A stretch of 64,000 nucleotides of DNA from Roseiflexus sp034432635 (GTDB lineage Bacteria; Chloroflexota; Chloroflexia; Chloroflexales; Roseiflexaceae), in contig DAOUBK010000094.1 of the NCBI GenBank assembly GCA_034432635.1, positions 1 through 64,000 on the forward strand, given 5' to 3'. This document shows positions 7,896 through 15,946 of the stretch, piece by piece (the first letter of the stretch is position 1; each line of letters opens with the position of its first letter). The translations under genes were made by a program, and so were the position numbers. Below the pieces are notes generated by a model. That model saw only the letters and a program-made list of their open reading frames with translations. It did not search any database and was not told where the DNA came from.

Positions 7896-8711
7896 TTACC
7901 CCGGAATCAGCGTATAGCGCTGTTCGGTCAACGGCAATGCGGCAAGCAGAGCGGACACGTCCACCCCCTCCGGTTGTGGTGTTAGCATTTTGCCGGGACA
8001 CCGCACCTCCAACCGCGCACCAGCGAAGGGCCACGGCGTTACCGCCGCCACATCAGGAGCAACCGGCGTCACCTCCAGAATGACATCACAGTTGCGCACC
8101 GCCGGTACGTTGAGGAATCGGCTCGGTGTGCGCGCTGCTGCGTGCGTGGTTTGAAAGTAGAGCGCCAGTGTATCGAAGAACTGCAACAACTTATACGCCT
8201 GAAACAGTAATGCATCGTCCACCCATTCCGCTGTCGCCGGATCATCGCGCAACGCCTGCTTCAGACGCTCCTGACGACTGAGTTCCGCGTCGAGCATCGC
8301 GTGAACCGTAGGACGCTGCGCCGGATCGATGCTATCGATGAAAATCTTATCGGACAGACCGTAGCGCCCGTTGTACAACCCCCAGGAGTGCATGCTCGAC
8401 AGAATGCCACAGAAGGGATGCCGGCGCTCGTTGAAATCCGGCGATCGCCGGCTGGTCGTCATCAGATCGGCAAGCGGCGTCCTGGTTAGATGATAGACGA
8501 GACCGGTGTGCGGATCACGCGCAGGTGCTGCATCCACCTCTACCCACCCTTCGTCGTGATGAGCAATCACATATGTAATCAACTCCCACGGCTCCGGGCG
8601 CACGAATTGCTCATTGCCAAACGCACTTGCCAGATCACCTGACATGCGCGCATGGTCGATCTGCGTCACAATAAAGTGCGGCTCACCCGGTGCTGCGGTC
8701 TGAACTATCAT
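7896..8711 (-). CDS. DUF3891-family protein
   Basis: A 271-residue protein matching the DUF3891 pattern: TQIDHARMSGDLASAF at the N-terminus, ITYVIAHHDEGWVEVD, and SSMHSWGLYNGRYG in the middle. The conserved His and Asp residues (H-H-D-E; M-H-S) recall the metal-binding face of HD-type hydrolases, although the family has no assigned reaction. A GGGAG ribosome site lies just before the ATG, and the gene sits 5 bp downstream of the 8717-9169 gene in the same operon. Confidence 0.75.
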   Translation of the reverse strand: MIVQTAAPGEPHFIVTQIDHARMSGDLASAFGNEQFVRPEPWELITYVIAHHDEGWVEVDAAPARDPHTGLVYHLTRTPLADLMTTSRRSPDFNERRHPFCGILSSMHSWGLYNGRYGLSDKIFIDSIDPAQRPTVHAMLDAELSRQERLKQALRDDPATAEWVDDALLFQAYKLLQFFDTLALYFQTTHAAARTPSRFLNVPAVRNCDVILEVTPVAPDVAAVTPWPFAGARLEVRCPGKMLTPQPEGVDVSALLAALPLTEQRYTLIPG

Positions 8712-8716
8712 CTTCG

Positions 8717-9169
8717 CTACTCCCGGATACCATCGACACGCACGAAATCCTGAATCTGAAACACGACCGTTTTGCCATCGCGCACTTTGTGGGTCATGAT
8801 CCGACGGGTGTTGCGGTCGAGAAAGTAGTGGTTGTTGTAGACCGTCGTCTGGGTGACTGCACTCTCAATGGTGAAGATATAGTTGTAGGCAGTCAATCTG
8901 GTTCCGGCAATCTTTACCTGTGGACTTTCAGCACGACAGGTCAGTCCTTCCACCATCACCTCTGTTTCATAGATCGTTTCACCGACGCCGTACAGGTTCT
9001 CGAAGTGCTCGTAGAGATGCCAGGTGTTGGGACCGGTCCAGTAGACGTTCATGTGCACCGCAGAACTCTCCAGAAAACGCCCTTCGGGGTCGAACGTCTT
9101 GCAGAGACCTTCCCACCGTCCCATGAAGCACTGGTATGGACGTTCGGGTGCAGCGCCGTAGTCATGCAT
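8717..9169 (-). CDS. Small lipocalin/calycin-like protein
   Basis: A 150-residue protein. ATG 9169 is preceded by AAAGGAGGAG and is preferred to the 13-codon longer frame. It opens CFMGRWEGLCKTFDPEGRFL, the same G-x-W-x-G plus D-x-x-G pattern as the 1036 and 6964 gene products. It continues with beta strands ending in RIMTHKVRDGKTVVFQIQDF. No catalytic motif recognised. It is in the second position of the operon starting at 9702. Confidence 0.65.
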   Translation of the reverse strand: MHDYGAAPERPYQCFMGRWEGLCKTFDPEGRFLESSAVHMNVYWTGPNTWHLYEHFENLYGVGETIYETEVMVEGLTCRAESPQVKIAGTRLTAYNYIFTIESAVTQTTVYNNHYFLDRNTRRIMTHKVRDGKTVVFQIQDFVRVDGIRE

Positions 9170-9219
9170 GATGATCTCCTCCTTTGCTGGTGATACGACA
9201 GATGACATGCGACTGACCT

Positions 9220-9702
9220 TTACAGAGCGTCGATGCCCGCCGGAGACAGATCCCAGAGCAGTAAGCCGGTATCTGGATCGTGGCGACGCACCGGCGGTCG
9301 CCCATCGTAGCAGACGATGAATGCTTCAACAGCATGCGCCAGAGCATAGGCAATATGACCACCAACAACAGAAATACCAAGGGGCATGTCAGCATCCTGA
9401 AACGATAACGTCAGATGCAGATGAACGTGTGGCGCCTGATCCAGCATGCTGATCATGCCACCGCCGCCGACAATCTCGAGCGGACGACGGAATACCAGCG
9501 CTGGCTTCTTGACACCGGTTGCAAAGTCGGTTTCGGTGAAAGCTGCCTCACGTAAACCACCCAGCAACTGCACCGATGCTGCTGTGATCTGCTGTGTGGT
9601 GGCGATCTCGCCAAGCGCCCGATGGAGATCGATGCCACCCCTGAAGACAGCAGCGTACACACGCTGACCCGAACTGGCAACCAGGCGCACGGTAACGGAC
9701 AC
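9220..9702 (-). CDS. PPC-domain (DUF296) protein
   Basis: A 160-residue protein starting at GTG 9702 with GGGAGG upstream. It has the plant-and-prokaryote-conserved domain: GIDLHRALGEIATTQQITAA at the start, VQLLGGLREAAF, then the metal-binding-like PHVHLHLTLS and GGHIAYALAHAVEAFIV near the end. The plant forms carry AT-hooks; this prokaryotic form has none. The bacterial role is unclear; the domain forms trimers, and the His cluster suggests a metal or small ligand. First gene of the minus-strand operon to 6141, divergent from the peroxiredoxin operon across motif site 4. Confidence 0.8.
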   Translation of the reverse strand: MSVTVRLVASSGQRVYAAVFRGGIDLHRALGEIATTQQITAASVQLLGGLREAAFTETDFATGVKKPALVFRRPLEIVGGGGMISMLDQAPHVHLHLTLSFQDADMPLGISVVGGHIAYALAHAVEAFIVCYDGRPPVRRHDPDTGLLLWDLSPAGIDAL

Positions 9703-9720
9703 GCACGCCTCCCTTTCCTG

Positions 9721-9753
9721 TTGACAAGGTGAACACTATGTTGTAATGTTATA
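9721..9753 (+). promoter_or_regulatory. Promoter with regulon motif site 4 (divergent)
   Basis: TTGACA (9721-9726), a 17-bp spacer and TAATGT (9744-9749) form a good promoter toward the peroxiredoxin operon. GTTGTAATGTTATA (9740-9753) is the island motif on the minus strand and covers the -10 box. In the other direction TATAAC with TTGACG at 15 bp spacing is a weaker candidate for the PPC-gene operon. Confidence 0.7.
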
Positions 9754-9797
9754 ACAACTTTCCTTTATCGTCAATGATCGTCAGGGGGGTACAGACA

Positions 9798-10277
9798 ATG
9801 AGTATTCCAGAACCTGGCCAGATGGCGCCTGATTTCATGGCGACCACCGCCAGCGGCGAGCCGTTCCAGTTATCGACACTGCGTGGGCGGAAAGTCGTCT
9901 TATTTTTCTACCCGAAAGCCGACACACCAACCTGCACCGCCGAAGCATGCAGTTTCCGCGACGGCTATGCCGACATCCAGGCACGTGGCGCAGTTGTGGT
10001 CGGTATCAGTCCCGATACTGTTGCAGCCCAGGCAACATTCCGTGAAAAACATCGCCTGCCATACGTCCTGATCGCCGATGTCGACCATCGGGTAAGTGAG
10101 CTTTACGGTGTTTGGGGCACACATCGGGTACAGCGCGAAGATGGCACGGAAGTGACTTACACCGGTGTCCTGCGCACGACATTTATCATCAACGAGCAAG
10201 GTACAGTGCAGCGCATCTTCCCGAATGTCAACGTGCATGCCCATACCAATGAGGTAATCAGCGCGCTCGAAAACTGA
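9798..10277 (+). CDS. Thiol peroxidase of the Bcp/PrxQ type
   Basis: A 159-residue peroxiredoxin reducing hydroperoxides with thioredoxin-like donors. The peroxidatic and resolving cysteines are five residues apart in TPTCTAEACSFRD, the Bcp arrangement, preceded by KVVLFFYPKAD. I start at ATG 9798, which has a GGGGGG site upstream and gives standard family length; the ATG at 9774 would add eight residues. First gene of the plus-strand catabolic operon, possibly protecting oxygen-sensitive steps such as the Fe-S hydratase downstream. Confidence 0.9.
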   Translation: MSIPEPGQMAPDFMATTASGEPFQLSTLRGRKVVLFFYPKADTPTCTAEACSFRDGYADIQARGAVVVGISPDTVAAQATFREKHRLPYVLIADVDHRVSELYGVWGTHRVQREDGTEVTYTGVLRTTFIINEQGTVQRIFPNVNVHAHTNEVISALEN

Positions 10278-10295
10278 TGCCGATGCAGAGGCGCC

Positions 10296-11189
10296 ATGGA
10301 TCTGCACCTGCCTGACCGGGTAGACATTATCGAGGTTGGTTTGCGTGACGGGCTTCAGAGTGAGTCGGTGATCATTCCGACCACGATCAAGCTCGACATC
10401 ATCCACCAGTTAATCAAAGCCGGAGTGCGCCGCATCCAGGTGGCTTCGTTCGTACATCCGCGTCTTGTACCACAAATGGCTGATGCTGAAGCGCTCTGCG
10501 CCGCACTGCCAGCATGCGACGGGGTGATCTATTCTGGACTGGCGCTGAATGTGCGTGGCATCGAGCGCGCTGGCGTAACCGGATTGCAGCAGATCGATAT
10601 TGGCATCTCGGCAAGTGACACACACAGTCGCAGGAATGCACATATCGGCGTTGCCGAAGCCCTGCAACAGGTAACGGCAATGGCAACTGTCGCGCGATCT
10701 CAGGGCATGATAGTACGCGCCGGTGTGCAGTGCGCTTTTGGATGTGTTTACGAAGGGATCGTCCCCGTAGAACAGGTTGTGCGCATCGTCGATCATTTGC
10801 TCAGCGTGGGCATCGATGAACTGGCGCTTGCCGATTCGACCGGCATGGCAAACCCACGACAGATAGCGCATATGCTCGATGTACTGCTTCCACGGGTCGA
10901 TATACCGGTGATCCTCCATCTGCACGATACCCGCGGTATGGGTCTTGCCAATCTGCTGGTCGCTCTGGAGCATGGAATCAACCGTTTCGACACCTCATTC
11001 GGCGGGCTTGGCGGCTGTCCATTCATCGTCGGCGCTGCCGGCAATATCGCAACCGAAGATACCGTCCACATGCTCGATCAGATGGGAGTGGCAACCGGCA
11101 TCGACTGGACAAAAGTAGCCACGTGCAGCCAGACGATCGGCGCCCTTCTGGGGCGCGATCTCCCCGGTAAACTCTATCGGTTGATATGA
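10296..11189 (+). CDS. HMG-CoA-lyase-like enzyme (DRE-TIM metallolyase)
   Basis: A 297-residue TIM-barrel lyase. It shows the metal/catalytic motif EVGLRDGLQSE at the N-terminus, VASFVHPRLVPQMADAE, LHLHDTRGMG for metal His ligands, and the active-site loop GGLGGCPFI with the family Cys. HMG-CoA lyase cleaves HMG-CoA to acetyl-CoA and acetoacetate; relatives cleave other 3-hydroxy-acyl-CoA esters such as citramalyl-type compounds. Here it is followed by an aconitase-family hydratase and a CoA-transferase. A lyase for a hydratable dicarboxylyl-CoA is thus as likely as leucine breakdown. 18 bp after the peroxiredoxin stop. Confidence 0.85.
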   Translation: MDLHLPDRVDIIEVGLRDGLQSESVIIPTTIKLDIIHQLIKAGVRRIQVASFVHPRLVPQMADAEALCAALPACDGVIYSGLALNVRGIERAGVTGLQQIDIGISASDTHSRRNAHIGVAEALQQVTAMATVARSQGMIVRAGVQCAFGCVYEGIVPVEQVVRIVDHLLSVGIDELALADSTGMANPRQIAHMLDVLLPRVDIPVILHLHDTRGMGLANLLVALEHGINRFDTSFGGLGGCPFIVGAAGNIATEDTVHMLDQMGVATGIDWTKVATCSQTIGALLGRDLPGKLYRLI

Positions 11190-11223
11190 AGACAGCACCC
11201 GGCGCTATGTGCTGGAGCGAGGT

Positions 11224-12456
11224 ATGGGTCAGACAATCGCGGAGAAGATCATATCGCGTCACGCAGGACGACCGGTTGCCGCCAACGAAATCGTCATCGT
11301 TCCCATCGATGGCGCAATGGCGACCGATGCCACTGCGCCTCTGGCGATCAAGGCGTTTCGCAGCATGGGCGGCACCAGACTGTGGAATCCCGAACGGGTG
11401 GCGCTGGTTATCGACCATGCTGCCCCTGCACCGAACGAAGAGGTCGGGAACCTCCATGGATTGATGCGCGCCTTTGCTCGTGAAATGAGGTGTACCCTCT
11501 ACGATGTTGGCGAAGGGATTTGCCATCAATTGATGATCGAGCACGATCATGTTCGCCCTGGCGATATCTTTCTCGGTGCCGATTCGCATACGCCAACCTG
11601 CGGTGCACTCGGCGCTTTCGCTATTGGCGTCGGTTCGACGGACCTGGCGGCAGCATGGCTCACCGGTAAGACCTGGCTGAAAACACCCACCAGCATCAAA
11701 ATCGTTCTCGAAGGCAGTCTGCGATCCGGCGTCAGCGCCAAAGATCTCGTTCTGTTTCTCGTGGGGCGAATTGGTGCCGACGGCGCCCGTTATCAGGCAG
11801 TGGAATTCACCGGCACCGCCATCCATACGCTCAGCCTTGCCTCGCGGATGACCCTGGCGAACATGGCTGCCGAAATGGGAGCGAAAACTGCATTTGTCGA
11901 AATGACAGGTCTCACGCTGCCGTATTCCTACGAGCCGATCCAGGCAGACCCGGACGCTGTGTACCGTGCAACGTTCTCTTTCACAGTGAACGATCTTCGT
12001 CCCCACGTTGCCATACCGCATGCGCCGGACAACGTCGTTCCGATTGATACCGTCGCAGGCACGCCAATCCATATGGCATTCATTGGTTCATGCACCAATA
12101 GCCGGCTCGAAGACCTCCAAGCAGCCGCAGCAGTGCTGCGTGGACGCAAACTGGCGCCCGGCGTGCGCCTGATCATTGCCCCTGCTTCGCGGCGGGTTTT
12201 CATGATGGCGGTGCGCGACGGAACTATCAATGCCCTGGCTGAAGCTGGCGCCACGTTCATTCCGCCGGGGTGTGGACCGTGCGTCGGCACGCATCAGGGC
12301 ATTCCAGGCGACGGTGATCATGTCATCACTAGCACCAACCGGAACTTTCGCGGGCGAATGGGCAATCCACGCGCCAGCGTCTACCTTGCATCGCCAGCTG
12401 TGGTTGCGGCTTCGGCGTTGCGGGGCGTGATTACCGATCCCGCCGACGTACTGTGA
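11224..12456 (+). CDS. Aconitase-family hydro-lyase, large subunit (LeuC-like)
   Basis: A 410-residue large subunit of a [4Fe-4S] hydro-lyase. Cluster-ligand cysteines lie in FIGSCTNSR and in PPGCGPCVGTHQG. The substrate-site motif GADSHTPTCGALGAFAIGVGS is intact. ATG 11224 has GGAG six bases upstream; a start five codons earlier is possible. Sequence alone does not separate isopropylmalate isomerase, homoaconitase and dimethylmalate/citramalate dehydratase. Placement between a lyase and a CoA-transferase, with no leuA or leuB nearby, argues for a catabolic hydratase. Partner of the small subunit 9 bp downstream. Confidence 0.85.
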   Translation: MGQTIAEKIISRHAGRPVAANEIVIVPIDGAMATDATAPLAIKAFRSMGGTRLWNPERVALVIDHAAPAPNEEVGNLHGLMRAFAREMRCTLYDVGEGICHQLMIEHDHVRPGDIFLGADSHTPTCGALGAFAIGVGSTDLAAAWLTGKTWLKTPTSIKIVLEGSLRSGVSAKDLVLFLVGRIGADGARYQAVEFTGTAIHTLSLASRMTLANMAAEMGAKTAFVEMTGLTLPYSYEPIQADPDAVYRATFSFTVNDLRPHVAIPHAPDNVVPIDTVAGTPIHMAFIGSCTNSRLEDLQAAAAVLRGRKLAPGVRLIIAPASRRVFMMAVRDGTINALAEAGATFIPPGCGPCVGTHQGIPGDGDHVITSTNRNFRGRMGNPRASVYLASPAVVAASALRGVITDPADVL

Positions 12457-12465
12457 GGAGAAGTT

Positions 12466-12975
12466 ATGAGCATCCTGCGCGGCATTGCCCATGTGTACGG
12501 CGATAATATCGACACTGATCGAATCATTCCCGGCAAGTACACCAAAACACTCGATAAGCATCTGCTCGCATCTCATGTGCTGGAAGATCTCGACCCGGAA
12601 TTCGCCCGCAAGGTTCGTCCAGGCGACATCCTGGTGGCCGGGCATAATTTTGGCGCCGGAAGTTCACGCGAACAGGCAGCGATTGCGATCAAAATTGCCG
12701 GTATCAGCGTGGTTGTTGCCCGCTCGTTTGCCCGCATCTTTTACCGTAATGCGATCAACATTGGCTTGCCACTGGTCGAAACACCGGATCACGCTATCGA
12801 GACCGGACATCTGGTGACAGTTGATCTCGAGCAGGGCACGGTCATCGACGAAACTGCCGGACGATGGTATAGCAGCACCAGGATGCCGCCTGTCATGGTT
12901 GCCATTTTGCGCGAGGGAGGGCTGGTGAACTACCTGCGTCGCTATGGTGACTACAACGATGTTGCAGCACGTTGA
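12466..12975 (+). CDS. Aconitase-family hydro-lyase, small subunit (LeuD-like)
   Basis: A 169-residue swivel-domain subunit. Diagnostic motifs are YGDNIDTDRIIPGKY near the start, GHNFGAGSSREQAA with the catalytic Ser region, and ARSFARIFYRNAINIGLPLVE. GAGGAG lies before the ATG. It completes the heterodimer with the preceding gene. The loop that sets specificity in LeuD proteins reads GKYTKTLDKHLL here and is not by itself decisive. The following gene's true start lies 61 bp downstream. Confidence 0.85.
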   Translation: MSILRGIAHVYGDNIDTDRIIPGKYTKTLDKHLLASHVLEDLDPEFARKVRPGDILVAGHNFGAGSSREQAAIAIKIAGISVVVARSFARIFYRNAINIGLPLVETPDHAIETGHLVTVDLEQGTVIDETAGRWYSSTRMPPVMVAILREGGLVNYLRRYGDYNDVAAR

Positions 12976-13036
12976 TCTAAAGCGCACGACAGGATGCGCC
13001 TATCCGGCGTTGGACAAGAGAACAAAGGAGTTGTGT

Positions 13037-14239
13037 GTGAACGAAGGTTCGCTTCCCCTGCACGGCATCAGAGTACTGGAGTTTTCGCACGCAGTGCTGG
13101 GACCTGCGTGCGGTCTCATTCTCGCTGAACTGGGTGCTCTGGTGACGCGGGTCGAGCGCGCTCCCGATGGAGATGATACGCGCAGGCTCAAAGGGTTCGG
13201 CGCCGGCTACTTTCCATTCTTCAACCGCAACAAACGGAGTGTCGCCATCGACCTCAAAACCGGCGCTGGTCTCGACATTGTTCGCCGGATGGCTGCCGGG
13301 TCGGATGTGGTGATCGAGAATTTCAGTCCCGGAGCAATGGAACGACTCGGTCTCGGCTATCATGACCTTGTCAGCGTCAATCCGCGTCTGATCTACTGTT
13401 CCCTCAAAGGCTTTCTGCCGGGACCGTATGAGCACAGGGTCGCACTTGACGAAGTGGTGCAGATGATGTCCGGGCTGGCGTATATGACCGGGCCGCCGGG
13501 ACAGCCGCTCCGGGCTGGCGCTTCGGTGATCGATATTATGAGCGGGTTGTTCGGTGCGCTCGGCATCATAACCGCGCTGCGTCAGCGCGATCAGGACGGA
13601 CGTGGACGCCTGGTGCAGAGCGGACTGTTCGAGACGGCGGCATTTGTCATGGGTCATCACATGGCGTACGCCGCACTGAGCGATACGCCGGTTCCGCCGA
13701 TGCCTGCGCGGGTGAGCGCCTGGGCGGTATACCGCATCTTCACCGGCGCCGACGGGCGACAGGTGTTTATCGGCATTACAAGCGACAAGCACTGGCGACG
13801 GTTTTGCACCGTGTTCGGTCGCGAGGATCTACGCGACGACCCCCGGCTCGCAACCAACAATCAGCGGATCGACGAACGTGCCTGGTTGCTCCCCGAACTC
13901 GAAAGGATGCTGCAAACCATGCCATCCGAGGAGATTCTGCGCCGCTGCGAACAGGCTGGCATCCCCTTTGCACCGGTTGCGCGACCGGAGGATCTGTTCG
14001 ACGACCCACACCTAACGCATAGTGGCAGCATGGTAGACGTTGAACTTCCCGGAGGAATACGAACACGTCTGCCGCGTTTGCCGGTACTGCTCAACGGTAG
14101 AGAAGATAGCCCGGCACAATCATTACCGGCGGTCGGCGCCGATACCCGCACAATCCTTTCGGATCTAGGATACACCCCCGACGAAATCGCCGCATTGAGC
14201 GCCGCCGGTGTTGTGACTCTCGCAGATGACCGGGAATGA
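13037..14239 (+). CDS. Class III (CaiB/BaiF) CoA-transferase
   Basis: A 400-residue family III CoA-transferase, moving CoA between carboxylic acids. Landmarks: LPLHGIRVLEFSHAVLGPAC, NRNKRSVAIDLKT, a catalytic Asp in VALDEVVQMMSGL, and GLFGALGIITALRQR. GTG 13037 has AAAGGAG six bases upstream; the longer frame overlaps the previous gene and lacks a site. Relatives in 3-hydroxypropionate-bicycle bacteria act on malate, mesaconate and citramalate esters. Next to a hydratase and a lyase this would supply the CoA ester, but the specificity is inference. Confidence 0.85.
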   Translation: MNEGSLPLHGIRVLEFSHAVLGPACGLILAELGALVTRVERAPDGDDTRRLKGFGAGYFPFFNRNKRSVAIDLKTGAGLDIVRRMAAGSDVVIENFSPGAMERLGLGYHDLVSVNPRLIYCSLKGFLPGPYEHRVALDEVVQMMSGLAYMTGPPGQPLRAGASVIDIMSGLFGALGIITALRQRDQDGRGRLVQSGLFETAAFVMGHHMAYAALSDTPVPPMPARVSAWAVYRIFTGADGRQVFIGITSDKHWRRFCTVFGREDLRDDPRLATNNQRIDERAWLLPELERMLQTMPSEEILRRCEQAGIPFAPVARPEDLFDDPHLTHSGSMVDVELPGGIRTRLPRLPVLLNGREDSPAQSLPAVGADTRTILSDLGYTPDEIAALSAAGVVTLADDRE

Positions 14240-14278
14240 CGCCCGCCTGTGTGCACGGTAGTCTGAGGAGATACGCCA

Positions 14279-15742
14279 ATGTTCGATACGATCATCAAAA
14301 ATGTGCGCATCGTGCGCCCCAATACTGACGATACGCCATGCCTCGATGTGGGAATCAAGAACGGTACATTCGCTGCCATCGGTTCAGACCTCGATCCAAC
14401 CGGTGCACAGACCATTATCGATGGTAGCGGATTACTCGCATTTCCCGGCGCTATCGATCCGCATACCCACATTGGCATTTATCAGCACCCCAGTATCGAT
14501 GCCCCGACCGAATCCGCTGCTGCGGTTTCCGGTGGCGTCACTACTCTGATCACATATGTGCGCACCGGTAGCCTGTACCTGAATCGTCCCGGACCGTGCG
14601 GCGATTTCCTCGACGAGTTGCTGCGCGTCTCCGAGGGACGCTTCTACTGCGACTATGGCTACCATATCTCACCGATCAGCGGTGATCAGATCGCCGAAAT
14701 GGAGCGCATCATGTGCGACTATGGCGCTCCCAACTTCGGCGAAGTCTTCATGTTCTACGGTCTTCACGGGTTACACGGACGCTCCGATACGCAGGCGCAA
14801 TGGTTGATGCTGAACGAAGGTGATCACTATGATCTTGCGCACTTCGACTTCATCTGCCGCGAGGCTGCACGCCTGCAACGTGCACACCCGGAACTGGCGC
14901 CTCTGACCCAGGTCAGTTTCCACTGTGAAACACCGGAGATCCTGCGCGCATACGAGGCAAAGATACGCGCGGAAGGTCGTCTCGACGGACTCGCCGCCTA
15001 CAGCGCAGCACGTCCGCCCCACTCCGAGGCGATTGCAATCAGTATCGTCGCAGCGATGGCACATGCCGCCGGATTACGCCATGTGAATATTTTGCATATC
15101 AGTTCGCGTGAAGCAATGGAGGCCGTCCTGCGCTGCCGCACTGTGTACCCCGAGGTTGATTTCGGAATCGAGGTAACGGTCGGTCATCTCCTGCTCGATA
15201 CGGATTGCCCCATGGGCGTGTGGGCGAAAGTCAATCCACCGATCCGTGCTCGCGCGGACGTCGAATATCTCTGGGAGAAAGTGCTGGATGGAACAGTGCA
15301 GTGGGTTGTCACCGATCACGCCAACTGTCCCCGTGCGATGAAAATTGCCGCTGACGACCCAGAGAACATCTGGCTGGCGAAGGCTGGTTTTGGCGGAAGT
15401 GAGTATCTGCTACCCGCCCTGTTCAGCGAAGGCATCCGCCGGGGATTGTCACCCAACCGGATCGCCGCGCTGACCTCCGGTACTCCTGCACGCCGCTTTG
15501 GGCTTAACCGAAAAGGGGATATTGCTGTCGGCTATGATGCAGACCTGGCGCTGCTCGACCCCGAAGAGCGCTGGACGATCCGCGCAGACGAATCGCTCTC
15601 GGCGCAGGGATACACCCCCTTCGAGGGAATGAGTATCACAGGACGGGTTAAGTACACGTTTGTGCGCGGCAATCTGGTCTTCGCCAATGGTGCGCTTACA
15701 GGAACGCCGCAGGGCCGTTACCTCAAACGACCAATGTGGTAG
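14279..15742 (+). CDS. Hydantoinase/dihydropyrimidinase-like cyclic amidohydrolase
   Basis: A 487-residue amidohydrolase of the cyclic-amide family. Metal ligands His-x-His are in DPHTHIGIY, and further His/Asp ligands in VSFHCET, NILHISS and VVTDHANCP. The lysine that is carboxylated in hydantoinases lies in a motif like FKVFM. Here the matching stretch is FGEVFMFYG, with Glu in that place, so metal bridging may differ. The C-terminal beta domain is complete (GDIAVGYDADLALLDPEE). It likely opens a ring amide, giving an acid for the CoA-transferase, with the nitrilase-type enzyme for a later deamidation. GAGGAG precedes the ATG. Last gene of the operon from 9798. Confidence 0.85.
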   Translation: MFDTIIKNVRIVRPNTDDTPCLDVGIKNGTFAAIGSDLDPTGAQTIIDGSGLLAFPGAIDPHTHIGIYQHPSIDAPTESAAAVSGGVTTLITYVRTGSLYLNRPGPCGDFLDELLRVSEGRFYCDYGYHISPISGDQIAEMERIMCDYGAPNFGEVFMFYGLHGLHGRSDTQAQWLMLNEGDHYDLAHFDFICREAARLQRAHPELAPLTQVSFHCETPEILRAYEAKIRAEGRLDGLAAYSAARPPHSEAIAISIVAAMAHAAGLRHVNILHISSREAMEAVLRCRTVYPEVDFGIEVTVGHLLLDTDCPMGVWAKVNPPIRARADVEYLWEKVLDGTVQWVVTDHANCPRAMKIAADDPENIWLAKAGFGGSEYLLPALFSEGIRRGLSPNRIAALTSGTPARRFGLNRKGDIAVGYDADLALLDPEERWTIRADESLSAQGYTPFEGMSITGRVKYTFVRGNLVFANGALTGTPQGRYLKRPMW

Positions 15743-15946
15743 GTGCGGGGTGCAGAGCGCGTGGCAGCAACGGATCATGAGATCGCACTCTATTTTCGCG
15801 TGGCGACTGATAACGCCGTACCCGGATGGGAAGCACGCCTGTGCGCAAGAGAACAGCGCCAATGCATAAACGCGGCGATCCCGCATCGCAGCAGGGGGAA
15901 CAATGAATGAATTCCATCGGTGAGCAGCGATCGCATGCACCCCCGC

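Noticed and set aside
11224..12975. Leucine biosynthesis leuCD
   Set aside because: No leuA or leuB nearby, and the genes are embedded in a catabolic regulon; the symbols were not assigned.
10296..15742. Nicotinate fermentation gene cluster
   Set aside because: LeuCD-like and amidohydrolase genes fit, but hydroxynicotinate reductase, methyleneglutarate mutase and the iron-sulfur dehydrogenases are missing.
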